From a bacterium BMS3Abin14 (GTDB taxonomy: Bacteria; BMS3Abin14), in contig BDTG01000027.1 in assembly GCA_002897695.1 (NCBI GenBank), forward strand, positions 35,335-99,334: DNA of 64,000 nt. Direction: 5' to 3'. Below are positions 44,333-52,805 of the stretch, in pieces; the stretch's first letter is position 1, and each line of letters begins with the position of its first letter. Both the position numbers and the translations under genes were made by a program. The notes beneath the pieces were generated by a model, which saw only the letters and a program-made list of their open reading frames with translations, made no database searches and was not told where the DNA came from.

Positions 44333-45528
44333 GCTTCCCCTCTTGTCGCCTTGACCGCCCGGATGATCTCCGGAATGATCTCGAACAGATCGCCGACAAG
44401 GCCGTAGGTGGCAACGTCAAAAATCGGGGCATCGGGATCCTTGTTGATGGCGATGATGATGTCCGACGACTGCATCCCGGCAAGGTGCTGCACGGCCCCG
44501 GATATCCCGCAGGCGAAGTATATGGTCGGCTGAACGGTCTTGCCGGTCTGGCCTACCTGGTGGGAATAGGGCATCCATTCGGCATCCACCACCGCTCGTG
44601 ACGCTCCCACGGCGCCGCCGAGAACGAGAGCAAGTTCCTCTATGATCCCGAATGCCTCCCCCACTCCCCGCCCGCCGGAAACGATGATGTCAGCTTCGGC
44701 CAGATTCACTGTGTCCATGACCTCAGGGACCACCTCAATCACCTCAGCACCCTGATGCGCCTTGCCCCCGTCCATCCCCCTTATAACATGCAGTTTCCCC
44801 TGGTGCTCGGGGTTCCTGGCGGCGGGGACAAGGACCTTGTGCCTCACGGTGGCCATCTGCGGCCTGTGGTTTGGGCAGACGATCGTCGCCATGATGTTGC
44901 CGCCGAAGGCGGGTCTGGTCTGGAGGAGGTCTCCGGTCTGAGGGTCAATGGAAAGGGCGGTGCAATCGGCGGTCAGACCGGTTTTCACCCTGGAGGCGAC
45001 AGTGGGGATGAAGGAACGCCCCATGAAGGTAGCGCCGGCGAGGACCATGGCGGGTTTTCTCTCCAGTATCAGGTCTGAGAGAACGGCAGCATACGGGCCG
45101 TCGTTGAAGGCGGCGAGGAGTGGATCGTCAAAATATATGACCTCATCAGCGCCGTAAAGGATCAGCTCCCCGGCCGCATCCTCCATATCGTACCCCAGGA
45201 CCACTGCCGAAAGGCTCTGGCCGGTTTCGTCGGCCAGCTTCCTTCCGGCGCCAAGCAGTTCCAGCACCACGGACGACAATTTTCCCTGGCGGTGCTCCGC
45301 GAACACCCAGACACCGCTGTATTCATCCTTCCGGATCTCCGGAGCGGCATTTTCGCTCTCCTCCTGAAAGATGGCCTCAACAGGGCATTCCTCGATGCAG
45401 ACCAGGCAAATTGTGCACTTTTCATTGATCCATGCCTTGCCGTCCACCATATCGATGGCGGCATAAAGGCACGAATCGACACAGATCTCACAACCATTAC
45501 ACTTATCTTTGTTGACAATGACTGCCAT
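44329..45528 (-). CDS. etfA: Electron transfer flavoprotein alpha subunit with N-terminal 2[4Fe-4S] ferredoxin
   Basis: Residues 1-55 form a two-cluster ferredoxin: C10, C13, C16, C20 and C38, C41, C44, C48. From residue 70 on it is EtfA, with the C-terminal FAD domain (VVSGGRGVGEAF and VGQTGKTVQPTIYFACGISG). The total is 399 residues. Fused ferredoxin domains are known in anaerobe EtfAs and could let the flavoprotein exchange electrons with iron-sulfur carriers. EtfB is the upstream gene after 179 bases, and the acyl-CoA dehydrogenase precedes that. Confidence 0.94.
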   Translation of the reverse strand: MAVIVNKDKCNGCEICVDSCLYAAIDMVDGKAWINEKCTICLVCIEECPVEAIFQEESENAAPEIRKDEYSGVWVFAEHRQGKLSSVVLELLGAGRKLADETGQSLSAVVLGYDMEDAAGELILYGADEVIYFDDPLLAAFNDGPYAAVLSDLILERKPAMVLAGATFMGRSFIPTVASRVKTGLTADCTALSIDPQTGDLLQTRPAFGGNIMATIVCPNHRPQMATVRHKVLVPAARNPEHQGKLHVIRGMDGGKAHQGAEVIEVVPEVMDTVNLAEADIIVSGGRGVGEAFGIIEELALVLGGAVGASRAVVDAEWMPYSHQVGQTGKTVQPTIYFACGISGAVQHLAGMQSSDIIIAINKDPDAPIFDVATYGLVGDLFEIIPEIIRAVKATRGEA

Positions 45529-45707
45529 TTATTTTTCCTTCGACGATTTTTTACTTGTGAACTACAGGTTTAAATGCCAGGCCTTATCGCAGAGGACCGC
45601 AAAAAGCGTCAATTGCCGACGCTGCCGCAGAGAACCGCAAAGCGAAACACCAAAACAGATTTTTACATAGATCCCGGATCTTCCCCTGCGGTACTCTGCG
45701 TTAAAAA
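45529..45707. repeat. Intergenic stretch with tandem cgcaaag/gcagagga-like units
   Basis: Between etfB and etfA, 45581-45645 contains repeated gcagagg-accgcaaaaagcg and gcagagaaccgcaaagcg units, and 45686-45706 has a ctgcggtactctgcg echo. It also includes gtttaaatgccaggccttat, a possible degenerate third copy of the 49-bp repeat. No gene is seen. Confidence 0.55.
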
Positions 45708-46493
45708 TCAGATGATCTTCTGTTCCCTGAGCCTGGCAACCAGCCTGACGGCCAGGTCTTCCGGCTCGCCTTCCCACTTCTCCCCTGCACGCTTGAGATC
45801 GGGGGCAAAGATCTTGACTACCCGGGTGGGCGAACCATCAAGCCCCAGAAGGGCGTCATCCACATCAAGATCGGGTCTCGCAAGGGTTGTGATCTCGCTT
45901 TTCCGCGCCCTCATCTTTCCCTTGAGCGAAGGGAGCCTCGGCTCGTTGATCTCCTTGACAACGGTTATCAGGGCCGGAAGCCCCATGCGAACGACCTCAT
46001 ACCCCTCTTCGAACATGCGCTCCACCACTATCTCCTCGTTTTCCAGGGACCTGATCTTCCTCACGAAAGCCACAAACGGTATCTCGAGCTGGTCGGCCAG
46101 GGATGGGCCCACCTGGGCAGTGTCCCCATCAATGGCCTGCTTCCCGCAGATAATCAGGTCCGGCCGGCCAACCTTGCGGATGGCCGCGGCCAGGGTATAG
46201 GCCGTAACCCATGTATCTGAGCCGGCGAAAGACCTGTCGCTGACCAGATATACCTCGTCGGCACCAAGGGAAATGGCCTCGCGAAGAGCGGAGTCAGCCT
46301 GCGGAGGACCCATGGTCATGACCTTCACCGTCCCCCCGTGGGCCTCCTTCAAACGGACCGCCTCCTCGACGGCGTAGAGATCGAAGGGGTTGATAATGCT
46401 CTCAACACCCTCCCTGACAAGGGTGTTGGTCTCGGGGTTGATTCGGACCTTCGTTGTGTCGGGAACCTGTTTGATGCAGACTAATATTTCCAT
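45708..46493 (-). CDS. etfB: Electron transfer flavoprotein beta subunit
   Basis: The 261-residue protein begins MEILVCIKQVPDTTKV, the family hallmark, and has the AMP/FAD region GKQAIDGDTAQVGPSLADQL. With EtfA it carries electrons from acyl-CoA dehydrogenase. It sits 43 bases downstream of the dehydrogenase gene and carries a degenerate gatgacttcgcaagaa motif in its leader. Confidence 0.95.
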   Translation of the reverse strand: MEILVCIKQVPDTTKVRINPETNTLVREGVESIINPFDLYAVEEAVRLKEAHGGTVKVMTMGPPQADSALREAISLGADEVYLVSDRSFAGSDTWVTAYTLAAAIRKVGRPDLIICGKQAIDGDTAQVGPSLADQLEIPFVAFVRKIRSLENEEIVVERMFEEGYEVVRMGLPALITVVKEINEPRLPSLKGKMRARKSEITTLARPDLDVDDALLGLDGSPTRVVKIFAPDLKRAGEKWEGEPEDLAVRLVARLREQKII

Positions 46494-46536
46494 TCATTCC
46501 TCAGTTGATGACTTCGCAAGAAATCCATTCGCGGCT

Positions 46537-47697
46537 TCAGATCGTTTTCTGCGCATATTCCTTTATCAACGCGGCCCCGATTACATTTCGCTGGATCTGG
46601 TTGGTACCCTCGTAGATCTGCAGGATCTTCGCGTCCCTCATCATCTTTTCAACCGGATATTCCTTCATGTAGCCATATCCCCCGAGGACCTGCACGGCAT
46701 CGGTGGTGACCTGCATGGCAACGTCGGCGCCGAACACTTTCGTCATGGCGGAAACCTTGGAGATATCCTTTGCCCCGCTCCCGATGTACCGTGCCACGGC
46801 GTAGGTCAGCGCCCTTGCCGCCTCAGTCATGGTGGCCATATCCGCCAGCATGTGCTGAATCGCCTGAAACGAGATGATCGGCCTGTCGAACTGATATCTT
46901 TCCCTGGCATAGCTAACTGCGACGTCCAGGGCGCCCTGGGCAACCCCCACCCCCTGGGCCGCGATGCCCGGTCTGGACATGTCAAGGGTCTTCATTGCCA
47001 CCATGAAGCCCATCCCTTCCCTGGAAACCAGGTTCTCAACGGGAATCCGGCAGTTCTCAAAGACAAGCTCCCTTGTGGCTGAGGCCCTGATCCCCATCTT
47101 GTTTTCCTTCTTGCCGAAGGAAAACCCTTCCATGCCTTTTTCCACGATGAAGGCGGATGCTCCCCGGGCGCCCTTTTTCCTGTTTGTGATGGCGATTACC
47201 GTGTAGATCTCGGCCTCCCCGCCGTTGGTGATCCACTGTTTGGTACCGTTGAGGATATACGAATCGCCATCCTTTACCGCGGTGGTCCGTATTCCACCGG
47301 CGTCACTTCCGGCGTTGGCCTCCGTCAGTCCGAAGGCGGCGAGTTTCTCGCCTGAGGCAATTTTGGGAAGATACTTCTGTTTCTGCTCTTCACTCCCGAA
47401 AAGAAGGATTGGGAAGGCCCCCAGGCTGGAAGCGGCGTAACTCACTGCAACCCCGAGACAGGCTTTGCTGAGCTCCTCCACAGCCAGGGAGGTCTCAAAA
47501 ACACCGCCCCCAAATCCTCCGTACTCCTCCGGGATTGAAATCCCGAACAGGTCGGATTGGGCGCATGCCTTCATGATACCCCAGGGAAATTCTCCCTTCT
47601 CATCTAATTCAGCGCGAACCGGCACTATCTTCTCCTGGGCAATCTGTCGTGCGATATCCTGAATAGCCTGCTGATCCTCCGACAAGAAATAGTCCAT
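46537..47697 (-). CDS. Acyl-CoA dehydrogenase
   Basis: The start is at MDYFLSEDQQAIQDIAR (47697), 12 bases inside a longer frame. The 386-residue protein has FAD-binding FGLTEANAGSDAGGI and KQWITNGGEAEIYTV, catalytic Glu in LQIYEGTNQIQRNVIG near the C-terminus, and the family C-terminal helices. It oxidises a short- or medium-chain acyl-CoA, passing electrons to EtfAB. Its position between fabH and fabD is unusual; see findings. Confidence 0.93.
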   Translation of the reverse strand: MDYFLSEDQQAIQDIARQIAQEKIVPVRAELDEKGEFPWGIMKACAQSDLFGISIPEEYGGFGGGVFETSLAVEELSKACLGVAVSYAASSLGAFPILLFGSEEQKQKYLPKIASGEKLAAFGLTEANAGSDAGGIRTTAVKDGDSYILNGTKQWITNGGEAEIYTVIAITNRKKGARGASAFIVEKGMEGFSFGKKENKMGIRASATRELVFENCRIPVENLVSREGMGFMVAMKTLDMSRPGIAAQGVGVAQGALDVAVSYARERYQFDRPIISFQAIQHMLADMATMTEAARALTYAVARYIGSGAKDISKVSAMTKVFGADVAMQVTTDAVQVLGGYGYMKEYPVEKMMRDAKILQIYEGTNQIQRNVIGAALIKEYAQKTI

Positions 47698-47797
47698 CGA
47701 TTCCTCCATCCCAAGGCCCTTAAGCTAAAGAGCAGCAAATCATTGATCTGCGCGCCCTGCATGGGCGCGTGGATGACTTTTTACTAAATCATCAATA

Positions 47798-48778
47798 TTA
47801 CCATCTCACCAGGGCAGCGCCCCAGGTGAGCCCTCCCCCGAAAGCCTCCAGAAGCACCAGATCGCCCGGATTGATCCTCCCGCTGCGCACCGCCTCATCC
47901 AGCGCAAGGGGAACCGAGGCGGCTGAGGTGTTTCCATGCCGATCCACGGTGATGACCACCTTTTCCAAGGGGAGCTTCAGTTTTTTCGCCGTGGCCATAA
48001 TGATCCGGAGATTGGCCTGATGGGGCACGAGGAAATCGATATCCTCCTCCTTCAGACCGTTAACCTCAAGAACCTCGTCAACCACTTCACTGAGTTTTCT
48101 TACAGCGATCCGGAAGACCTCATTTCCGTTCATCTTTACGGTATTAAGCCTTTTGGCTATGGCCTCCTCGTCAACCGGCATCCTGGATCCGCCTGCCGGC
48201 GCGATGAGCAGGTCGGCCATGGATCCGTCGTTGTAAAGATGGGTAGAGATGATTCCTCTTTTACCATCCTCTGAGGGCACAAGCACCACAGCCCCGGCCC
48301 CATCCCCGAAGAGAACACAGGTATTTCTGTCCTCATAATTGATGAAGCGTGAGAGCACCTCGGCAGCGATGACGAGAATCCTGCTGTACTTTCCTGTTTT
48401 AATGAACTGATCGCCGACCGTCAGTGCGTAAATGAACCCGGTGCAGGCAGCCTCAAGGTCGAAAGCCGCTGCCTTAACAGCTTTGAGATTCCGCTGGACC
48501 AGACCGGCGGTGGATGGGAACATGTGATCCGGCGAGAGCGTGGCGACTATGATGAGGTCCAGATCTCCTGCCTCGATTCCGGCCGCTTCCAGAGCGTTCT
48601 TTGCGGCCGCAGTAGCCAGATCGGAGCTGGCCTGGTCGGGGGCTGCAATCCTTCGTTCCCGGATTCCCGTGCGGGAGATGATCCATTCGTCACTGGTATC
48701 CACCATCCGGGTCAGTTCGGCATTGGTCAGTTTCCGCTCAGGGAGGTAGGATCCTGTTCCCGCCATGAAAGATCTCAT
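47798..48778 (-). CDS. fabH: 3-oxoacyl-ACP synthase III, operon copy
   Basis: The 326-residue protein has C112 (LEAACTGF), H in FLVPHQANLRI and N in RHGNTSAAS. It starts fatty-acid chains and lies after plsX, the usual gene order rpmF-plsX-fabH. It is distinct from the fabH at 30393. The gap of 63 bases to plsX contains no gene. Confidence 0.94.
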   Translation of the reverse strand: MRSFMAGTGSYLPERKLTNAELTRMVDTSDEWIISRTGIRERRIAAPDQASSDLATAAAKNALEAAGIEAGDLDLIIVATLSPDHMFPSTAGLVQRNLKAVKAAAFDLEAACTGFIYALTVGDQFIKTGKYSRILVIAAEVLSRFINYEDRNTCVLFGDGAGAVVLVPSEDGKRGIISTHLYNDGSMADLLIAPAGGSRMPVDEEAIAKRLNTVKMNGNEVFRIAVRKLSEVVDEVLEVNGLKEEDIDFLVPHQANLRIIMATAKKLKLPLEKVVITVDRHGNTSAASVPLALDEAVRSGRINPGDLVLLEAFGGGLTWGAALVRW

Positions 48779-48841
48779 TGCAAACGCCCCTGTTGGAAGT
48801 TATAGCCCATAGCCGGCCTATCTAATGCGAGTCCGTTCCGT

Positions 48842-49966
48842 CTACCTTTTTGGCCGCTTCCGGTCGCTCTTTTCCTTAACCTCTTTCAGACTGCTATCTA
48901 TCTTTTTATCCTTAAGATTTTCGATGACCTGATGGACCTTGGCGCCCATGGTCTGTCTGAGATCGGTAAGATCCACGCTTGTTTCGACCTCTTCCTTCAC
49001 CAGACGATCAATCCTCGTTCGAGCAAATTTGTCAGCCAGCAGAATGGCATTCTTTATTGCTGTGGGGCTCGATCGCCCGTGTGAAATAACGCCGATACCG
49101 TTAATGCCCAGGAGAAGCGCTCCGCCGATCTCCGCATAATGGAAACGGCGCTTGAACCTTTTCAGAGCCGGACGCATGAAAATATACCCGACACGCCCAA
49201 GCACAGAGGATTTGATCTCATCCTTGAGCGCCTCGGCAAGAACTTTAGCAACCCCCTCGCCGGTCTTCAGGGCAACGTTCCCTACAAAACCATCACACAC
49301 GATGACGTCCGCCGCATCCCCCGAGAAGACGTCCCCTCCCTCGATATTTCCGACAAAGTTAAGGGAGCTTTTCTTCAGAATATGGTATGCGCCCCGGACG
49401 GTCTCGTTCCCCTTGCCGGCTTCTTCGCCTATGCTGAGCAGTCCTACCCTCGGAGAGGGCAGGTCCAGGGCAGTCCTGGCAAGGGCGTTGCCCATAAAAG
49501 CGAACTGGACAAGGTTGTGGGGTTTGCTGTCAACGTTGGCCCCGGAATCCACCATTACCGCCCTGCTGTCGCGAGTGGGGATGATAGACCCGATGCATGG
49601 CCGGTCTACATTCGGCAGCAGCCCGATGGTATACAACCCTGAGAGCATGGCCGCCCCCGAGTTGCCGGCGGACAGCGCGACGACGGCCTCTCCCGTCTTG
49701 ACCAGGTCAAAAGTCCGCTGGATGGAAGAGTCCCGTTTCTTCACCAGGGCTTTCCGGGGAGCCTCATCCATCCCGACGACCTCGGAGGCGTGCTTGACCA
49801 CGACACTCCCGTCCGGAAGATCCATGCGGTCCAGCTGGGGCTCAATAATCTCCCTGTCGCCGACGAGGATAATACGGCAATCGAACTCGCGAACCGCTAA
49901 CGCGGCGCCCTCTATGATGGCCTGGGGAGCATTGTCCCCACCCATGGCATCGACAGCGATCTTCAC
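48842..49966 (-). CDS. plsX: Phosphate acyltransferase
   Basis: The 374-residue protein begins MKIAVDAMGGDNAPQAIIEG and has the family's VDSGANVDSKPHNLVQFAFM (PlsX motif) and ALKTGEGVAKVL. It converts acyl-ACP to acyl-phosphate for phospholipid synthesis. It lies 27 bases after rpmF. The highly charged C-terminal tail of about 30 residues is slightly long for the family. Confidence 0.95.
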   Translation of the reverse strand: MKIAVDAMGGDNAPQAIIEGAALAVREFDCRIILVGDREIIEPQLDRMDLPDGSVVVKHASEVVGMDEAPRKALVKKRDSSIQRTFDLVKTGEAVVALSAGNSGAAMLSGLYTIGLLPNVDRPCIGSIIPTRDSRAVMVDSGANVDSKPHNLVQFAFMGNALARTALDLPSPRVGLLSIGEEAGKGNETVRGAYHILKKSSLNFVGNIEGGDVFSGDAADVIVCDGFVGNVALKTGEGVAKVLAEALKDEIKSSVLGRVGYIFMRPALKRFKRRFHYAEIGGALLLGINGIGVISHGRSSPTAIKNAILLADKFARTRIDRLVKEEVETSVDLTDLRQTMGAKVHQVIENLKDKKIDSSLKEVKEKSDRKRPKR

Positions 49967-49993
49967 GGCAGTTCTTTCAGCTCAAGGTTGCCC

Positions 49994-50176
49994 TTAAACC
50001 TCTTGAACCTCAAGCACTTTGTGCCCTCGATAGTACCCGCAATGGGGACAGACCCTGTGGGGCATCTTGGCTTCGCCGCACTTGCTGCATTTGCTGGTCA
50101 TGGGTTGTCTCAGGGCATCATGGGACCTTCGCCCCCGTGTCTTCGCCTTTGCGGTCTTTTGCTTCGGAACCGGCAT
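49994..50176 (-). CDS. rpmF: Ribosomal protein bL32
   Basis: The 60-residue protein begins MPVPKQKTAKAKTRGRRSHD, and its zinc ribbon CSKCGEAKMPHRVCPHCGYY is complete, so it is the zinc-bound form. It follows the DUF177 gene after 11 bases, the conserved DUF177-rpmF-plsX order. Confidence 0.97.
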   Translation of the reverse strand: MPVPKQKTAKAKTRGRRSHDALRQPMTSKCSKCGEAKMPHRVCPHCGYYRGHKVLEVQEV

Positions 50177-50187
50177 GATATTCTCCT

Positions 50188-50709
50188 TTAATCTTTATCG
50201 TTCTGTTTCAAGGCCCGGAGGGATTCCCATCTCGGGTCAAGTCTCTCCTCCCGGCAGAGGCACTTCCCCTCAGTCCTGTCCTGTCCGCAAAGGGGACATA
50301 GCCCCCCGCATCCCTCGGAACAGAGGGGCTTCATCGGCAGGGCAAGGCTCAGCTGCTCGGAAAGAAGATGATCCAGGTCGAGGGTATCGCCCTGGAAAAA
50401 TTCCACATCCAGATCGCAGACGCCCAATTCCAGTTCCCCTCCTTCAGGAACATGGGACAAGGACCGCAGATCGAGAGAAAACTTCTCCCGGACATCGTGA
50501 AGATACTTTTTCAAACAACGCGAGCAATTCTGAAAAATGTGCCCGCGAACATCTCCCTTGACCAGGACCTGTGATCCGAACCGGTCAACCCTGCAAGAAC
50601 CGGCAACCGGCCCTTCTACATCGCAATGCATGATCTCCGGCGAGTCCGGGCACAACTCCACGTCAATGCTTATCCCCTCAGGGGGTATCTCATCCAGTTT
50701 CAAAAGCAC
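50188..50709 (-). CDS. DUF177 (YceD) family protein
   Basis: The 173-residue protein is the conserved partner upstream of rpmF, needed for 23S rRNA accumulation in plants and bacteria. The CSRCLKKYLH motif (about residues 65-75) and a C-terminal Cys-rich CSEGCGGLCPLCGQDRTEGK are the family features. It starts with GTG at 50709, preceded by a GGGGGTG element, and is the first gene of the fatty-acid operon. Confidence 0.9.
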   Translation of the reverse strand: MLLKLDEIPPEGISIDVELCPDSPEIMHCDVEGPVAGSCRVDRFGSQVLVKGDVRGHIFQNCSRCLKKYLHDVREKFSLDLRSLSHVPEGGELELGVCDLDVEFFQGDTLDLDHLLSEQLSLALPMKPLCSEGCGGLCPLCGQDRTEGKCLCREERLDPRWESLRALKQNDKD

Positions 50710-51060
50710 AAAACACCCCCATCGAGTTGAATTGATAAATACAGGATGATACCCCCTTTGTCAATCCATCCCAAGTGTTTTAAAAGACGCCGGAGACCAA
50801 TATAACTATTTGAAATACCGGCTCTTTTATACGGAAAAGGGATTATGGTCCGGGGTAAAGGAAGGTGGTGGGCATGAAGTGCTTCATGTACCCGAAATCG
50901 GCCGGATAATCCTTTTGAGCCGGGGTTTTGGGGCCGGCCCAAACCAATCGCGGATTTCGGAATTCACATGGGCATTGCTTCTGGCAGTAATATCCGGTAA
51001 ATTCAATGCCAACTTGCGGCAAGGGGAGAGGGCAAACTTGACCCAAGGGAGGTTAAAGAG
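50710..51060. other. 351-base divergent gap between DUF177 and the selenoprotein gene
   Basis: It holds the operon promoter described separately, and on the other side a weak candidate for the rightward genes (TTGCTT at about 50977 and TAAATT after 17 bases). A short open frame at 50810-51064 overlaps these and is not convincing. No further elements were seen. Confidence 0.6.
50736..50764 (-). promoter_or_regulatory. Sigma-70-type promoter of the DUF177-rpmF-fab operon
   Basis: TTGACA (50764-50759), a 17-base spacer and TATTTA (50741-50736) lie just upstream of the DUF177 GTG. The -35 is perfect and the -10 matches three of six. Initiation would be near 50729. Confidence 0.6.
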
Positions 51061-51906
51061 GTGAAAAAGACCATTATGATACTTACCTTTGCATTGGCTG
51101 CTTGCGGATTTCAGGTGGCCCCTGCCCTGGCGGGCTTCGAGATTCAGGGCAGGATAACAGTTCCCCTCAAAGGGACTCCTGCCGATATTGCCGTTTCCCA
51201 GGACGGCAAATGGACCTTTGTCCTCACCACGGATGGGAAGATCCAGGTATTAAACTGGAAGGGTGAGTTGACACAGACCATCAAGAGTGAGGGGAGCTAC
51301 GACCGTGTGGAGTTCGCGCCCGGCAACAGGCTGATTCTGAGCAGCAGCAAAGGAAAGGTAATCAAGGTCGTTTTTCTCGATATTATCCACAACTTTGACA
51401 CCGCCGGGTCTCCCATCAAGGGCGCTGAAAACGCGACGGTGGCAATCACGGTCTTCAATGATTTTCAGTGACCATACTGTGCGAGGCTTGCGCCTCTACT
51501 CGAGCAGGTGCTCGACAGGTATCCAACTCAGGTTAAAGTGGTATTCAAAAACTTCCCGATCCGGAGCCACAGATATGCCGTGAAAGCCGCTGCTGCAGCC
51601 CTCGCAGCCGGCAAGCAGGACCGCTTCTGGGAGTTTCATGACCTTCTGTTCGAAAGCTACAATAAGCTTAATGATAAAATGATCACAGGTTTTGCCCGTA
51701 GTCTGAATCTGGACATGAAGCGATTTGAAAAAGACCGGGCGAGCGCAGAGGTGGCCAAGTTAATCAAAAGGGACCTTCAGGAGGCCCGCGATGCCGATGT
51801 CCGTGGAACACCCACCATCTTCGTCAACGGCAAGCTGTTGCAGGTCCGTTCCATGGACGGTTTTTCCAGGGCCATCGACCTGGAGCTTAAAAAGAGTTCT
51901 CCCTAA
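51061..51906 (+). CDS. DsbA-like thiol-disulfide oxidoreductase, probable selenoprotein (UPYC)
   Basis: Reading through one in-frame TGA gives 281 residues from the GTG at 51061 to the TAA at 51904-51906. The N-terminal part has a signal peptide (about 1-24, cleaved at ALAG), then a beta-rich segment (about 25-120). From residue 125 a thioredoxin/DsbA fold begins: VAITVFNDFQ, then U137-P-Y-C140 in place of CPYC, then VVFKNFPIRSHRYAVKAAA, and the cis-proline loop GTPTIFVNGK. The TGA sits exactly at the first redox cysteine, and the frame is open on both sides with normal codon use. A hairpin of bacterial SECIS shape follows. It is co-directional with a DsbC-like gene and mla genes. A pseudogene or sequencing error is the alternative. 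Confidence 0.9.
51469..51516 (+). promoter_or_regulatory. UGA selenocysteine codon and candidate bacterial SECIS hairpin
   Basis: The UGA is at 51469-51471. Downstream, 51500-51505 and 51510-51515 form a six-base stem with apical loop AGGU. The loop G bases lie about 35 bases after the UGA, within the range known for bacterial SECIS elements, and the GC-AGGU-GC top resembles that of E. coli fdhF. A smaller stem (gaggc/gcctc) lies at 51483-51496. SelB binding is inferred. Confidence 0.7.
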
Positions 51907-51918
51907 CAGAAAGGCGCC

Positions 51919-52728
51919 ATGAGAGAGTATCTGTTTGTCTTTATGTCCGCAATCATAGCTCTTTTCACCCTTGCCGGGAGCAATCCCCGGCCGGCCTCGG
52001 CCTTTGGCGGCGGCGGATGCGGGGAGGGGGCGTGCAGCAGCTGCCATGAACTGAAGGTGGAGGATGCCTCGAAAATTCTGGGAGGATTGGTAGGCAAGGT
52101 GGATCGGGTCGATTTCTCGAAGGTGCCCGGCCTTTATTCCGTTGAGGTGGAAAGCAAGGGGAAGAAATACCTTGTTTACGTGGATTTTTCAGAAAAATTC
52201 ATCATCTCGGGGAACGTCATCCGCATCGCCGATCGAACCAACATAACCCGGGAAAAGTTAATCAACATGCGCCGGGTCGATCCGGCGATTATACCGATTG
52301 GGGACGCTCTGGTTATTGGAAACCCCAAGGCTCCGAAAAAAATCATCGTTTTTACGGACCCTCAATGTCCCTACTGCAAGGAACTCCATCCTGAGCTCAA
52401 GAAGGTGGTCAAGGCCGATCCGGATATCGTATTCTTCATCAAACTCTACCCCTTAAGGAAGATACATCCGGACTCCTACCGCATAGCACAGGCCATTGTA
52501 TGCGAGGACTCCATCGACCTGCTGGAAGCGAGCTTTGCCGGAAAGAAGATCCCGGACCCTGAATGTGAGAGCAGCGTCGTTGACAACACCATTGCGCTTG
52601 CGCGAAAGCTCGGAATCTCCTCGACCCCGACCATGGTCCTGCCTGACGGGCGTCTGGCGCCGGGATTCATGCCGGCCAAGGACATATTGAGGCTTATCGA
52701 CGGCGGTGATGCAGGAAAAAACCAATAG
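51919..52728 (+). CDS. DsbC-like periplasmic thiol-disulfide protein with a CXXCH motif
   Basis: The 269-residue protein has a signal peptide (1-28), an N-terminal Cys-rich segment C34-GEGA-C39-SSCH (C39-C42-H43), a DsbC-like N-terminal domain (about 45-125) and a thioredoxin fold with DPQCPYCKELHP (C150, C153) and the cis-Pro loop SSTPTMVLPDGR. CXXCH can attach heme c, but a disulfide or metal site is also possible. It starts 12 bases after the selenoprotein gene and probably shares its message. By family it isomerises or reduces protein disulfides. Confidence 0.87.
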   Translation: MREYLFVFMSAIIALFTLAGSNPRPASAFGGGGCGEGACSSCHELKVEDASKILGGLVGKVDRVDFSKVPGLYSVEVESKGKKYLVYVDFSEKFIISGNVIRIADRTNITREKLINMRRVDPAIIPIGDALVIGNPKAPKKIIVFTDPQCPYCKELHPELKKVVKADPDIVFFIKLYPLRKIHPDSYRIAQAIVCEDSIDLLEASFAGKKIPDPECESSVVDNTIALARKLGISSTPTMVLPDGRLAPGFMPAKDILRLIDGGDAGKNQ

Positions 52729-52805
52729 CCGGCCATTCTTAACCCCCTTATTTACAGCCCGTACCTCCAGGGTGTCCATTGGACCTTGACAAGGCTTAGG
52801 AGGGA

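Noticed and set aside
50810-51064. Rightward 84-codon frame before the selenoprotein gene
   Set aside because: No ribosome-binding site or family match; the stretch looks like leader sequence.
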